Numbered from the stretch's first letter, positions 8,895 through 19,878 are shown. The stretch is 20,047 bases of DNA from Gracilariopsis chorda (GCA_003194525.1 NBIV01000829.1:1-20047); one strand, 5' to 3'. The notes: a model not told the origin generated them from the letters alone. Translations and numbers: made by a program.

Positions 8895-11494
8895 TGCATT
8901 CGGACATTTGTGGTCCAATCCAAGTAGGTTCCTTGGGAGGTTCACGCTACTTCGTCACATTCATCGATGATCACTCCCGTTTTTGCTTCTTGTACATGCT
9001 CAAGACCAAGGATGAGGTGTTCCACGTGTTCGTGAAGTGGCTCAAGATGGTTCAAAATCAGAGTGACCGACATGTGAAAACCATTACCGCACGTGATTCT
9101 GTGCTACATGCGTTACGCACAGACAATGCTGGTGAATATGTGTCAAAGAAGTTTTCACAAGAGCTTGAACGTCACGGTATTGAACATCAGCGAACGGTGC
9201 CTTACAATCCACATCAGAATGGTCTGGCCGAACGGTTCAACCGAACACTCATGGACTTGGTGAGATCGATGCTGCATCACAAGAAACTGCCAAAGAGCTT
9301 CTGGGCTGAAGCATTGAACGTTGCAGTGTATGTGCGCAATCGAGTCACCTGCAAGGCCCTTCCAAGTGACGTGACACCACTCGAGATGTGGAGTGGATAT
9401 GAACCTGACTTGAGCAATCTGCGTGTGTTCGGTAGCCGGTGCTGGTACAAAGTGGTGGACCACAACCTGAAGAAGCTGGAGCAACGTGCCGTGGAGGCGA
9501 TCTTTATTGGGTACACAACTGGATCGAACGGTTATAAACTGTGGGATGCGCAAAAGAAGAAGGTGGTTGTGTCGAGAGATGTGAGGTTTGACGAATGTAG
9601 TGGTTCAGATCAAGGTACTGACCACGTTGATGATGACGACTATGCTGAGATCGACATCTCGGACAAGCCGAAATCAAACATCACCTCCACCTCTACTAAA
9701 CCCACCGATGCTGCCCAAGTTGAACCCGCTGCACCAGATACTCCACCAGAAGAAGCTTCAGGCAGTGGCCACGATGAGCCCACAGCTGAGACAGAAGTTG
9801 AGCCAGATGTACCAGATCCACCACCACTTCGCAGATCCACTCGTGATCGTAGAGCGCCTACCTCGTGGTGGCGCGGCACTGCCCTACTCACTGCCAGTGA
9901 TGACCTCCCATCCTCATACTCCGATGCGGTGTCACGTCCTGATTCAAAAGCGTGGACCAAGGCCATGAACAGTGAGTACGAGTCTCTGATGGAGCATGAC
10001 ACATGGGAGTTAGTGCCAAGGCCAGCTGACAGCAACGTGATATCATCCAAGTGGGTATTTGTGCAAAAATATGAGGCTGGCGACAACGATGAACCGACAG
10101 TGAGGTACAAGGCTCGTGTGGTGGCTCGAGGGTTTCTGCAGATCGAAGGTGTAGACTTCTCCGAGACGTATGCACCAGTGGTCAAATTCACATCCATTAG
10201 AATGATTCTGTCCATTGTAGCAGTGCAGAACTATCATCTGCACCAGATGGATGTGAAGACTGCATTCTTGAATGGCGACCTGGAAGAGACTGTGTACATG
10301 GAGCAGCCGGACGGATTCATCAAACCTGGGAACGAGGACTTGGTATGCCTTCTCAAGAAAGCCATCTATGGGCTACGACAGGCATCAAGGCAGTGGTTTG
10401 CAAAGATGTACTTGTTCCTCGTTGGTTGGATGGGTCTGAAGCCAAACGTCGCAGACGAGTGCGTTTACACCGGAGAGGTACTGGGAGCGCTTGTGATCAT
10501 TGCTCTTTATGTGGACGACTTGCTCATTGCGAGTCCAAGTATGGAGACAATGAATCGCGTAAAGCGTGAACTGTCAAAACGTTTTCAGATGAAGGATCTC
10601 AGTGAAGCGCGCATGGTACTTGGGTTCGAGATCCATCGTGATCGATCCAAAACACAGCTGTACCTGACACAGTCTGCATACACGCGTAAGGTCTTAGAAC
10701 GTTTTGGCATGTTGCAGTGCAAACCAATGGACACTCCCATGAACTCCGGTGCTGACCTCACTAAGGTAGAAGAGCCTCTGACGAACATCCCGTATCGCCA
10801 GGTGATCGGTTGTCTGATGTATCTCTCTGTTGGCACTCGACCGGACATCTCGTTTGCAGTGTCCAAGCTAGCCAAGTATGTCGAGAAACCTGGAGAGACT
10901 CATTGGAAAGCGGTCAAGCGTGTTCTGCGTTACCTCAATGGCACTCGCTCCCTCGGACTTACTTATGGCACCACGACTGATACTCAGCTGTATGGATACG
11001 TAGACTCTGACTGGGCAGGTGATACATCCAACCGCAAGTCCACCAGTGGGTATGTGTTCATGATGTGCGGTGCTCCTGTGTCTTGGAGCTCGCGCCAACA
11101 GGAAGTAGTTGCATTGTCTAGCGCTGAGGCTGAGTATGTGAGTCTGTGCAGTGGGACGAAGGAAGCGATCTGGCTGAGACGACTGTGGAGTGGCATTGGC
11201 AACGCAAGTGGACTACACGTGGATAAGTCAGTGACGCTAATGGTTGAGCCCACAACTGTGTACGTGGACAACCAAGGTTGCATCGACCTTGCTCGAAATG
11301 GAGTTGTGAACAAGCGTACTAAGCACATTGATATTCGCTTTCACTTCACCAGAGAGGCTCTACGCGACAAAGCCGTCCAGTTGCAGTACTGTTCCACGGA
11401 AGACATGGTCGCCGATATGCTGACGAAAGCGCTCGGTCGAGTTAAGCTGGCAAGGTTCCGCGGTGACTGTGGCTTGCTCCCCTTAGACCTTTGA
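8819..11494 (+). CDS. Element B integrase core, reverse transcriptase and RNase H
   Basis: Residues are counted from 8819; homology starts at about 8822. The integrase core triad is Asp 29 (HSDICG), Asp 102 (RTDNAGEY) and Glu 138 (NGLAERFNRT), with the classic 35-residue DX35E spacing. The GYEPDLSNLRVFG and FIGYTTGSNGYKLW blocks follow. RT has the KARVVARGF and TYAPVVKFTSIR blocks, a catalytic Asp in MDVKTAFLNGDL (478), AIYGLRQASRQW, and YVDD at 564-567. RNase H has Asp 729 and Asp 731 (YVDSDWAGD), SSAEAEY, DNQG and KHIDIRFHF, then MVADMLTKAL close to the end. The frame is complete to its natural C-terminus and stops with TGA at 11492, ten bases before the polypurine tract. All catalytic residues I can check are present. 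The only visible lesion in B is the shift at its start. Confidence 0.93.
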   Translation: MCSGKSTRAPTPKQGGERALHPLDLVHSDICGPIQVGSLGGSRYFVTFIDDHSRFCFLYMLKTKDEVFHVFVKWLKMVQNQSDRHVKTITARDSVLHALRTDNAGEYVSKKFSQELERHGIEHQRTVPYNPHQNGLAERFNRTLMDLVRSMLHHKKLPKSFWAEALNVAVYVRNRVTCKALPSDVTPLEMWSGYEPDLSNLRVFGSRCWYKVVDHNLKKLEQRAVEAIFIGYTTGSNGYKLWDAQKKKVVVSRDVRFDECSGSDQGTDHVDDDDYAEIDISDKPKSNITSTSTKPTDAAQVEPAAPDTPPEEASGSGHDEPTAETEVEPDVPDPPPLRRSTRDRRAPTSWWRGTALLTASDDLPSSYSDAVSRPDSKAWTKAMNSEYESLMEHDTWELVPRPADSNVISSKWVFVQKYEAGDNDEPTVRYKARVVARGFLQIEGVDFSETYAPVVKFTSIRMILSIVAVQNYHLHQMDVKTAFLNGDLEETVYMEQPDGFIKPGNEDLVCLLKKAIYGLRQASRQWFAKMYLFLVGWMGLKPNVADECVYTGEVLGALVIIALYVDDLLIASPSMETMNRVKRELSKRFQMKDLSEARMVLGFEIHRDRSKTQLYLTQSAYTRKVLERFGMLQCKPMDTPMNSGADLTKVEEPLTNIPYRQVIGCLMYLSVGTRPDISFAVSKLAKYVEKPGETHWKAVKRVLRYLNGTRSLGLTYGTTTDTQLYGYVDSDWAGDTSNRKSTSGYVFMMCGAPVSWSSRQQEVVALSSAEAEYVSLCSGTKEAIWLRRLWSGIGNASGLHVDKSVTLMVEPTTVYVDNQGCIDLARNGVVNKRTKHIDIRFHFTREALRDKAVQLQYCSTEDMVADMLTKALGRVKLARFRGDCGLLPLDL

Positions 11495-11504
11495 AGTCAG
11501 TGAC

Positions 11505-11514
11505 AGAGGGGGGG
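11505..11514 (+). promoter_or_regulatory. Polypurine tract of element B
   Basis: The run agaggggggg abuts the first base of the 3' LTR (11515). In LTR retroelements an RNase H-resistant purine run at this place primes plus-strand DNA synthesis. Position and composition fit fully. Confidence 0.9.
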
Positions 11515-12293
11515 TGTTGGCAGTAGTACCTGTGCTGTCACTGAAAACCAAATGTTCCGGGGAGCATGGGCTGTTTTAGAGGGTACCTCTGCAAAAGCGC
11601 ATATGCGCGTGTGCGCGAACCCAACGTGAAACTGGCTTCTGATTGGCTACTGCAAATGTACATATGCAACGTGGTGCGTACAAGTGGTATGGCATAACTG
11701 GATCGGTTGGACACACCCACGTGTCCAGCTACTACAGTGGTCACAGTGTACGTTGTGTGCAGGGGATACTGATGAAGTGGTTGACACCTGGTACAAGTGG
11801 TACAGCAGTGGTTGGTACAATGGTAAGGTGCGCATGCACTGTCAACAGGTTTACACATGCACGGGTATATTGATGACGTGGGTGTTGTGTGCATCGCCAC
11901 ATGATGACATGGCACTAACACCACAGGTTACGTGCCGACTTACCGTAACGTGTTGACTTACCGTGATGTGTTGGCATGTGCTGGCGTGTGTTGGAGTCGT
12001 GAATTTGTGCCTTGTCATGGTCATGTGTATGCACGTAACTATTACAGAACATTGGTGCGTTGGTGTGCGTTGGTGTAATGAGGTTGTGCTGAGCTGGCTA
12101 TGTCATGTTAGATGATGATTGGTAGTATTGAGTGTCCCTGCTTAGTGGTTTAGGTTTTACTTGTAGTTGGTGTTCCCGCGCAATTCGAGTTTAGAGTGGT
12201 ATATAAGATGTGCCTGAAGGACCTCCAAGTAAATCCAAGCTAGAGCTGGCGAACTTCCCTTCCATCCCCTCAACTTCCTTTCAACTTTCAACA
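11515..12293 (+). repeat. Element B 3' LTR (779 bp)
   Basis: I found no difference from the 5' LTR when reading them side by side. TATATAAG is at 12200-12207, so the LTR could start transcripts that run into the remaining A1 pol (12294-12971). Polyadenylation of B RNA would be expected here, but I see no clear AATAAA signal. It forms a 779-bp inverted repeat with the solo LTR at 12973-13751, with 679 bp between them. Confidence 0.95.
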
Positions 12294-12971
12294 ATACTTA
12301 CGCCTAGTGCCGAACAACGTTCTCAGATATTGGAGGAGCTCAAATTGTTGTATGACCTACGCGTTGAAACTCGTGTCAGAATGTATCTTGGTGTTGAGTT
12401 AAGCTGGAATATGAACTCCAATGGCCAAATGCTAGGTGTGAAACTTGCACAGCCGTTGTAGGTCAGGGGCATGTTACGGCAGTTTGGACTTGAGTATAGC
12501 AAGCCTTCACGGAGCCAAATGGTGGAATCCTTTTTTTTCTCACTTGATGTGGAGGAGGATAAGTCACCGTATGAAGTCCAGTTGTATTAGCAGATGATCC
12601 GGTCTCTGCTGTACCTGGCATTACGCACCCGTTTGGACATATTGGGACCTGTACTTATCTTAGCACGCTTCCAGAAAGCACCAACTCGATATTGTCATCG
12701 AGCGGTGAAGCGCGTTCTGAGGTATTTACGTGGCACTACTCACCATGGACTTGTGTACCACTCTGGGAACCTCCTGCTGAATGGTTATGTCGACTCTGAT
12801 TACGCAGGTGATATCACTGATCGCAAGTCCTTGTCTGGCTTCATGGTCAAATTTGGGTCATGTGTTTGTTTGTATGGTGCTCGTAAGCAGGCGTCGGTGG
12901 CATTGTCTACAGGCGAGTCTGAGTACTACGCATTACTGATGGCAAGTCAAGAGCTAATGTGGATATCTTGA
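12294..12971 (+). pseudogene. Unit A1 pol remainder: end of RT and start of RNase H
   Basis: This continues the A1 RT from the duplicated atact. It reads SAEQRSQILEELKLLYDLR and RMYLGVELSW, then the in-frame TAG at 12459-12461, a further segment with FGLEYSKPSRS, and a second TAG at 12588-12590. An open segment from 12591 follows, carrying LLYLALRTRLDI, AVKRVLRYLRGTTH, YVDSDYAGD, the altered LYGARKQASVALST block and ESEYYALLMASQELMW. It ends with TGA at 12969, one base before the inverted LTR. This is the best preserved of the three copies of this region. The last 80-90 residues typical of copia RNase H are absent. Confidence 0.85.
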
Positions 12972-12972
12972 G

Positions 12973-13751
12973 CGTTGCAAGTTGAAAGGAAGTTGAGGGG
13001 ATGGAAGGGAAGTTCGCCAGCTATAGCTTGGATTTACTTGGAGGTCCTTCAGACACATCTTATATACCACTCTAAACTCGAATTGGGCGGGAACACCAAC
13101 TACAAGTAAAACCTAAACCACTAAGCAGGGACAGTCAATACTACCAATCATCATCTAACATGGCATAGCCAGCTCAGCACAACCTCATTACATCAACGCA
13201 CACCAACGCACCAACGTTCCGTAATAGTTACGTGCATACACATGACCATGACAAGGCACAAATTCACGACTCCAACACACGCCAGCACATGCCAACACAT
13301 CGCGGTAAGTCAACACGTCACGGTAAGTCGGCACGTAACCTGTGGTGTTAGTGCCATGTCATCATGTGGCAAAGCACACAACACCCACGTCATCAATATA
13401 CCCGTGCATGTGTAAACATGTTGACAGTGCATGCGCACCTTACCATTGTACCAACCACTGCTGTACCACTTGTACCAGCTGTCAACCACTTCACCAGTAT
13501 CCCCTGCACACAACGTACACTGTGACCACTGTAGTAGCTGGACACGTGGGTGTGCCCAACCGATCCAGTTATGCCATACCACTTGTACGCACCACGTTGC
13601 ATATGTACATTTGCAGTAGCCAATCAGAAGCCAGTTTCACGTTGGGTTCGCGCACACGCACATATGCGCTTTTGCAGAGGTACCCTCCAAAACAGCCCAT
13701 GCTCCCCGGAACATTTGGTTTTCAGTGACAGCACAGGTACTACTGCCAAAA
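12973..13751 (-). repeat. Inverted solo LTR of family B (copy 2, full 779 bp)
   Basis: Aligned by hand to the B LTR over all 779 positions I count 21 substitutions and no indels, about 97.3% identity. Most differences are transitions. Terminal bases are mutated, the palindrome at the 5' end is broken by one change, and the reversed TATA box is at 13059-13066. Flanking 5-mers (ttgag and ggcac) do not match. It belongs to an older insertion of the same family as B, present in the unit before the array was amplified, because copies 1 and 3 share its changes. Confidence 0.92.
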
Positions 13752-13758
13752 GGCACAT

Positions 13759-14088
13759 TGTTGGCATGTCTGGTTCACTTGTTGCGCATTGTTGGCTGCT
13801 TGGTTCACTTGGTGTGCGTTGTTGTAATGTGGTGTTATGATGTTATGCATGGTTGTACTTAGCTGTAATCAGTGTGTGCAACCCTTATTGTGTTATGTTT
13901 GATTATGATTGGTGGTATTGGGTGTCCCCACTTATTGGTGAAGGGTTTTCTTGTGGTGGAAGTGCGAAGTAGATGTGCTATATAAGACTCCGAAGTCGCA
14001 GTACCAAATAAACTCGACCCCAAGCCTGGCAACCTTTACTCTTTATTTTCTTTCTTTCTTTCCTTTTCCTTTCTGCCGAAGCCCAACA
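13759..14088 (+). repeat. LTR piece D (copy 2), forward
   Basis: This is the same sequence as 1409-1739 with one base less at the ggtggttattggg site. TATATAAG is at 13979-13986. It lies 7 bp from the end of the inverted LTR, head-to-head. Confidence 0.65.
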
Positions 14089-14116
14089 TCATCAACATCA
14101 TTTCATATGAACAAGT

Positions 14117-14349
14117 TGATGTAAGGTATCATGAGTTAGTGCTAGCGTGGCTATGTTATGTTACATGATGATTGGTAGTATTGAGTGTCCCCAGCTACTG
14201 GTTTAGGTTTCAGTTGAAGTCGAAGTTGCGACTAAGATGAAGTTAGAGTTCTATATAAGTTGTTATTGTAGAACCTCCAAGTAAATCGGAGCCAGAGCTG
14301 GCAAACTTCCTTGGCATTCCCCTACCTTTCCTTTCCCTTCCCCTTCAAG
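14117..14349 (+). repeat. LTR piece A-prime (copy 2), forward
   Basis: This copy of 1768-2000 has TATATAAG at 14252-14259. It faces the A2 gag start at 14500. Boundaries are estimates. Confidence 0.6.
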
Positions 14350-14360
14350 TACTACCAATC

Positions 14361-14416
14361 CGCTATCAGTCCACAGCTGCACCTCTCGAACAGCTCTTTT
14401 GTCTATTCTGATAGCG
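14361..14416 (+). other. Inverted repeat (hairpin) in family A leader, copy 2
   Basis: The 9-bp arms and the loop length are as in copy 1 at 2012-2067; both arms are unchanged. Confidence 0.5.
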
Positions 14417-14499
14417 ATTCTAAGCATCGAGTCCCTCACTGCCCTTCATTTCCGTGCATTATTTGTTCCAATTTTGGTTACTGAACTTCTTCTGGAACC

Positions 14500-15078
14500 A
14501 TGCCAGACTCCGTAGTTGAGTCATAATCCACTTCTGGTGTGAAGATCCCGCGCTTCCACGGTAAGCGGAGCGAAGATTATACCATCTGGCGACACCGTCT
14601 ACGTCCCGCTTGTCGATTTAAAGGTGTCTGGAATGTTGTGATGTCAAGTTAGGAGGAGTCATCCAGTGCTATAATGACACAAGCGTTTGGTTCTACTGCT
14701 ACCCAGACCCCCTCCCGTATAGTTGCAAAGCGCGAAAAGGCATGTGCAATCATCATTTGTGCACTTGGCGATGCCCCACTGCGTGTAGTTATGGATGTAG
14801 ATGATGACCTCGGTCGCATGCTTCAGCTACTGTTTGCACGATATGCATCAAACAGGACAGTGTCTCGTATAGCAGTGCAAACGCAGCTGTTCAGAATGTC
14901 GTATAACGGCCAAAACATGTCCAAGTATGTGGACCAGTTTGCCTCTCTGTTCTCGCAGCTGGACCGCATGGGCAAGGATGCCGCTATACCAGAATCTTAC
15001 AAGGCACCCATGCTTCTGGCATCTATTGACCCCAGCTGCTCATTGGAGTCAACTGCAGCAGCACTTAGGACCCAGGAG
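14500..15078 (+). pseudogene. Unit A2 gag, with the same two in-frame stops
   Basis: The ATG at 14500 starts the frame. TAA at 14524-14526 and TAG at 14650-14652 are at the same codons as in A1. The open part 14674-15117 translates to the same 147 residues as in A1. The -1 shift near 15076-15080 is also shared. Confidence 0.8.
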
Positions 15079-17552
15079 ATTTCGAACTCACACGGGACTA
15101 CGTGGCGACAACTCTGATTGATGAATACAATGCCCACGAAATGGGTTCAGTCAGGTCTGGTAGAGGTCGCAGTCGCAAGAACAACAGGAACAGGGGTGGT
15201 GCCCGTATAATTGGACACAGCAAATTATCAAATGCTAACGAAAATGATGGTAATGCATCACATTCAACAACAGTTAATGACCCCACTGGTCGTGCATGTG
15301 CTGCTGGAAGCAGAAACGGGTACCATTGCACTTTCTGTGAGCGCGATGGACACACTCAAGACCGCTGTCACATGAATCCAGATAACCCTGACAACCACTT
15401 GCCACAAGCGATCTTGGATCAGCTGAAGCTCAACTCAGTCGAAAAGCCCAAGCGCTCCGGAAAGTCATCACGGAAGGCGTCCAAGGTTGAGATTGCTGGA
15501 TTTGCAAGTGAGAAGTCATCAGTGGTACCGCCGGTTTTTGATTGCATGGACACATTTGCAGACAGTGGTGCTACCTCTCATTTCTTCTTTTCTGTATCTG
15601 ATTTTGTTCCAAACACACTAATTGACATGCCAGATAAGACAATTGAACTAGCGGACAACACCACTGGCACTGCCACCCAAGAAGAAGATGTCATACTACC
15701 CTTCTTTGATGTGAACCTCAGGTTGTCGGAAGTACTGCTTGCTCCGAATCTTGGATACAACTTAGTGTCTGTGGGTTGTTTAGCTGATAAAGGTATCCAA
15801 TCACTGTTCTGTGATAAGGAGGTACGCCTACAACATGAAGATGGGTTTGAGGTTGGACATGGGTCTCGTCATCATCGCTCCGGTTTTTGCACCTTGCCCA
15901 ACCCAATCGCCCATACGTACATATCCAAGATGCTTTCTGCACCGGACGACCGCACAAGTTCATTGTGGCATCGGCGACTGGCACATATGAATGAGGATGA
16001 CCTACAACAGGTTCACGGCCATGTCGATGGAGTCCCGAAGATCAATTGCATGGAGGAGCTATGTGGGTCATGTCGCCTTGGCAAGGCACATAAGCTGCCA
16101 TTTCTGGGCAAGTTTAAACGGGCCAAGCACGTTGGGGACATTGTGCACTCAGACATTATGGGTCCGTTAGTGCCATCATTCCCAGACCAATTCCGCTTTG
16201 CGTCTGTATTTGTGGATGATCACTCGCGATACGCAGTACTTGGGTTCATGTTGCAAAGGTTTGAGATCGGTGAAGTGTTCCTGGGTGTGAGGCAAAAGCT
16301 CAAACAGCTCGGAGAAGAGCATGTGCTTATTCGAAAACTGCACTCTGACAATGCAGAATGGTACATTGCCTTGCAAGAGAATCCCAAGAATGGTCTCCAG
16401 GAGGTATCTTTTTCTCCACTGTATACCCCAGAACATAATTCTATTGCAGACCGCATCAATCGCACTATGGTTCAAGCTGCCCGAGCTTTGCTCATTCAAG
16501 CCAATCTTACAGAAGGTTTGTGGTCGTATGCACTAAAACATGTGATTTATGTTCGCAATAGAGTGCTGCACTCCACGACTGGCGTGACTCCGTATGTCCT
16601 ACTGACTGAAACTAGGCCTCCTTTGACGTATATCAAAGCATTAGGATGTGCCGCATACGTATTAAAAATGAATCCGGGCACCATGTTCGGGTCTCGTGCT
16701 CTTGAGGGAATGTACCTGCAGACTCTTGAGTATGGTGTTTACGAGGTTCTAGTTAGTGATGACGACCATATTACTCGAGTAGTACGGTCACGTCATGTCA
16801 CCTTTGATGAGTCTAGGTTCCCTTGTGCATCCTATCTTAGCAACTATAAGGATGAGGAGAGTACATCAGATTATGCTTGTAGTTCTGAGGATGACATGGA
16901 TGCCATCAGCTCGGATGAGTTCTCTGTTGACGATGTTAAGGACGTCATGTAAACCTCAGAAAATGGTACCATAAACCACCCTGAGGCAGCTACAGACATG
17001 ATGATTGACCCTGCAACATCAAACATTGATGATGCCGAGCACAGTTCTAGTGATGAAGAGGTGTCAACTGACGATGAAGGTGACATTGAAGGGGTAAATT
17101 ATGACTCTGAGTAACAGTCACGCTATTCTCGTCGCACCAGGCGTGCACCACAACGCTGGTGGCATATGGCCGGCACGGCCAAATCTGAGGTTGAGGTTAC
17201 CACGATTGATGATCCCTCACTCAAAGAAGCACTGTCTGCAACCCCAACTGAAAGAGAGAAATGGCGGCATGCTATTGATGACGAGCTGACATCATTAGGA
17301 GACAAGGCTACATGGGTTGTGGATGACTCACCAAAGTCCCAGCCCCTACCAACGCATGTCATACTGAAGCTGAAACTTGATGCAGACGACTCCGTTGACC
17401 GATTTCGAGCTCCAATAGTGGCTGTACACAACAACCAGACATATGGTGAGGACTACTTAGCGACGTATGCACCAGTTGTTTCGTTCAATTTGGTTCGCAT
17501 GTTCTTGTACCTGATGTTGTGCTTCAGATGTTTGTTGCCCATGTTGACATAA
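15078..17552 (+). pseudogene. Unit A2 nucleocapsid, protease, integrase and RT N-terminus
   Basis: The frame has the same domain order as A1: zinc knuckle, ADSGA protease, integrase zinc finger and core, acidic linker, RT start. I find one residue changed against A1 in the 616-residue open part, a Ser to Leu near 15226. The integrase Asp in place of Glu, the TAA codons at 16950-16952 and 17112-17114, and the -1 shift before 17552 are all shared. The copy is dead in the same way as A1. Confidence 0.85.
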
Positions 17553-18491
17553 AGACAGCATTCCTTAATGGTGATCTCAAGGAAGACGCGTGGGTGATGT
17601 CACCGCGTTACATTCCGGGTCTTAAATCACAATGCTACAAACTGCTAAAAGCTATAAACGGGCTTAACCAGGCCCATCTGGCATGGCATACGAAGTCCAG
17701 CACAGACATTAAAGGCATAGGTTTTGAAGAATTACCCAATGCACCATGTGTTTTCAGGCGCAAGTTACCTGCTGACACTTATGCATACATCCTGGTATAC
17801 GTGGATGACCTTCTCATACTTACGTCTAGTGCCGAACAACGTTCTCAGATATTGGAGGAGCTCAAATTGTTGTATGACCTACGCGTTGAAACTCGTGTCA
17901 GAATGTATCTTGGTGTTGAGTTAAGCTGGAATATGAACTCCAATGGCCAAATGCTAGGTGTGAAACTTGCACAGCCGTTGTAGGTCAGGGCATGTTACGG
18001 CAGTTTGGACTTGAGTATAGCAAGCCTTCACGGAGCCAAATGGTGGAATCCTTTTTTTTTCTACTTGATGTGGAGGAGGATAAGTCACCGTATGAAGTCC
18101 AGTTGTATTAGCAGATGATCGGTCTCTGCTGTACTGGCATTACGCACCGTTTGGACAATATTGGGACCTGTACTTATCTTAGCACGCTTCCAGAAAGCAC
18201 CAACTCGATATTGTCATCGGAGCGGTGAAGCGCGTTCTGAGGTATTTACGTGGCACTACTCACCATGGACTTGTGTACCACTCTGGGAACCTCCTGCTGA
18301 ATGGTTATGTCGACTCTGATTACGCAGGTGATATCACTGATCGCAAGTCCTTGTCTGGCTTCATGGTCAATTTGGGTCATGTGTTTGTTTGTATGGTGCT
18401 CGTAAGCAGGCGTCGGTGGCATTGTCTACAGGCGAGTCTGAGTACTACGCATTACTGATGGCAAGTCAAGAGCTAATGTGGATATCTTGAG
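17529..18491 (+). pseudogene. Unit A2 RT and RNase H start, uninterrupted by element B (empty site)
   Basis: The RT runs without a break through TAFLNGDL, YVDD, the former insertion point (atact at 17816-17820) and RMYLGVELSW, up to the shared TAG at 17981-17983. Downstream, many one-base differences from A1 (for example near 17989, 18120, 18135, 18148, 18158, 18219 and 18371) scatter the reading into all frames. RNase H motifs such as YVDSDYAGD are still visible in short pieces. It stops at the inverted LTR like the other copies. Confidence 0.85.
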
Positions 18492-19269
18492 CGTTGCAAG
18501 TTGAAAGGAAGTTGAGGGATGGAAAGGGAAGTTCGCCAGCTATAGCTTGGATTTACTTGGAGGTCCTTCAGACACATCTTTATATACCACTCTAAACTCG
18601 AATTGGGCGGGACACCAACTACAAGTAAAACCTAAACCACTAGCAGGACAGTCAATACTACCAATCATCATCTAACATGGCATAGCCAGCTCAGCACAAC
18701 CTCATTACATCAACGCACACCAACGCACCAACGTTCCGTAATAGTTACGTGCATACACATGACCATGACAAGGCACAAATTCACGACTCCAACACACGCC
18801 AGCACATGCCAACACATCGCGGTAAGTCAACACGTCACGGTAAGTCGGCACGTAACCTGTGGTGTTAGTGCCATGTCATCATGTGGCAAAGCACACAACA
18901 CCCACGTCATCAATATACCCGTGCATGTGTAAACATGTTGACAGTGCATGCGCACCTTTACCATTGTACCAACCACTGCTGTACCACTTGTACCAGCTGT
19001 CAACCACTTCACAGTATCCCCTGCACACAACGTACACTGTGACCACTGTAGTAAGCTGGACACGTGGGTGTGCCCAACCGATCCAGTTTATGCCATACCA
19101 CTGTACGCACCACGTTGCATATGTACATTTGCAGTAGCCAATCAGAAGCCAGTTTCACGTTGGGTTCGCGCACACGCACATATGCGCTTTTGCAGAGGTA
19201 CCCTCCAAAACAGCCCATGCTCCCCCGAACATTTGGTTTTTCAGTGACAGCACAGGTACTACTGCCAAA
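18492..19269 (-). repeat. Inverted solo LTR of family B (copy 3)
   Basis: This is the third copy, about 778 bp. It shares the substitutions of copy 2 but has many extra single-base insertions and deletions, mostly in short runs of one base (near 18519, 18580, 18612, 18958, 19012, 19054, 19089, 19103, 19225 and 19240). The reversed TATA box has one extra T. Confidence 0.9.
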
Positions 19270-19276
19270 GGCACAT

Positions 19277-19606
19277 TGTTGGCATGTCTGGTTCACTTGT
19301 TGCGCATTGTTGGCTGCTTGGTTCACTTGGTGTGCGTTGTTGTAATTTGGTGTTATGATGTTATGCATGGTTGTACTTAGCTGTAATCAGTGTGTGCAAC
19401 CCTTATTGTGTTATGTTTGATTATGATTGGTGGTATTGGGTGTCCCCACTTATTGGTGAAGGGTTTTCTTGTGGTGGAAGTGCGAAGTAGATGTGCTATA
19501 TAAGACTCCGAAGTCGCAGTACCAAATAAACTCGACCCCAAGCCTGGCAACCTTTACTCTTTATTTTCTTTCTTTCTTTCCTTTTCCTTTCTGCCGAAGC
19601 CCAACA
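19277..19606 (+). repeat. LTR piece D (copy 3), forward
   Basis: This copy of 13759-14088 is almost unchanged. TATATAAG is at 19497-19504. Confidence 0.65.
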
Positions 19607-19634
19607 TCATCAACATCATTTCATATGAACAAGT

Positions 19635-19867
19635 TGATGTAAGGTATCATGAGTTAGTGCTAGCGTGGCTATGTTATGTTACATGATGATTGGTAGTATT
19701 GAGTGTCCCCAGCTACTGGTTTAGGTTTCAGTTGAAGTCGAAGTTGCGACTAAGATGAAGTTAGAGTTCTATATAAGTTGTTATTGTAGAACCTCCAAGT
19801 AAATCGGAGCCAGAGCTGGCAAACTTCCTTGGCATTCCCCTACCTTTCCTTTCCCTTCCCCTTCAAG
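19635..19867 (+). repeat. LTR piece A-prime (copy 3), forward
   Basis: This copy of 14117-14349 has TATATAAG at 19770-19777 and is directed toward the A3 gag start at 20018. Confidence 0.6.
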
Positions 19868-19878
19868 TACTACCAATC

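Larger units (their letters stand above)
5467..12298 (+). mobile_element. Element B: near-complete, recently inserted copia LTR retrotransposon with 5-bp TSD
   Basis: The element spans 5472-12293 (6,822 bp). It has two 779-bp LTRs with tgttgg...caaca ends, a PBS at 6251-6265, a 1.2-kb leader, gag-pol at 7470-11494, and a polypurine tract at 11505-11514. The host 5-mer atact is duplicated on each side (5467-5471 and 12294-12298), as is typical of copia integrases. Unit A2 shows the empty site, with a single atact followed by tacg (17816-17824). The LTRs read identical along their whole length. LTRs are identical at insertion, so the insertion is young compared with the host array. Confidence 0.95.

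Noticed and set aside
12210..12461. Open frame running from the B 3' LTR into the A1 RT remainder, a possible chimeric gene
   Set aside because: It begins with GTG right at the TATA box, upstream of any likely transcript start, and ends at the old TAG. It is a chance join.
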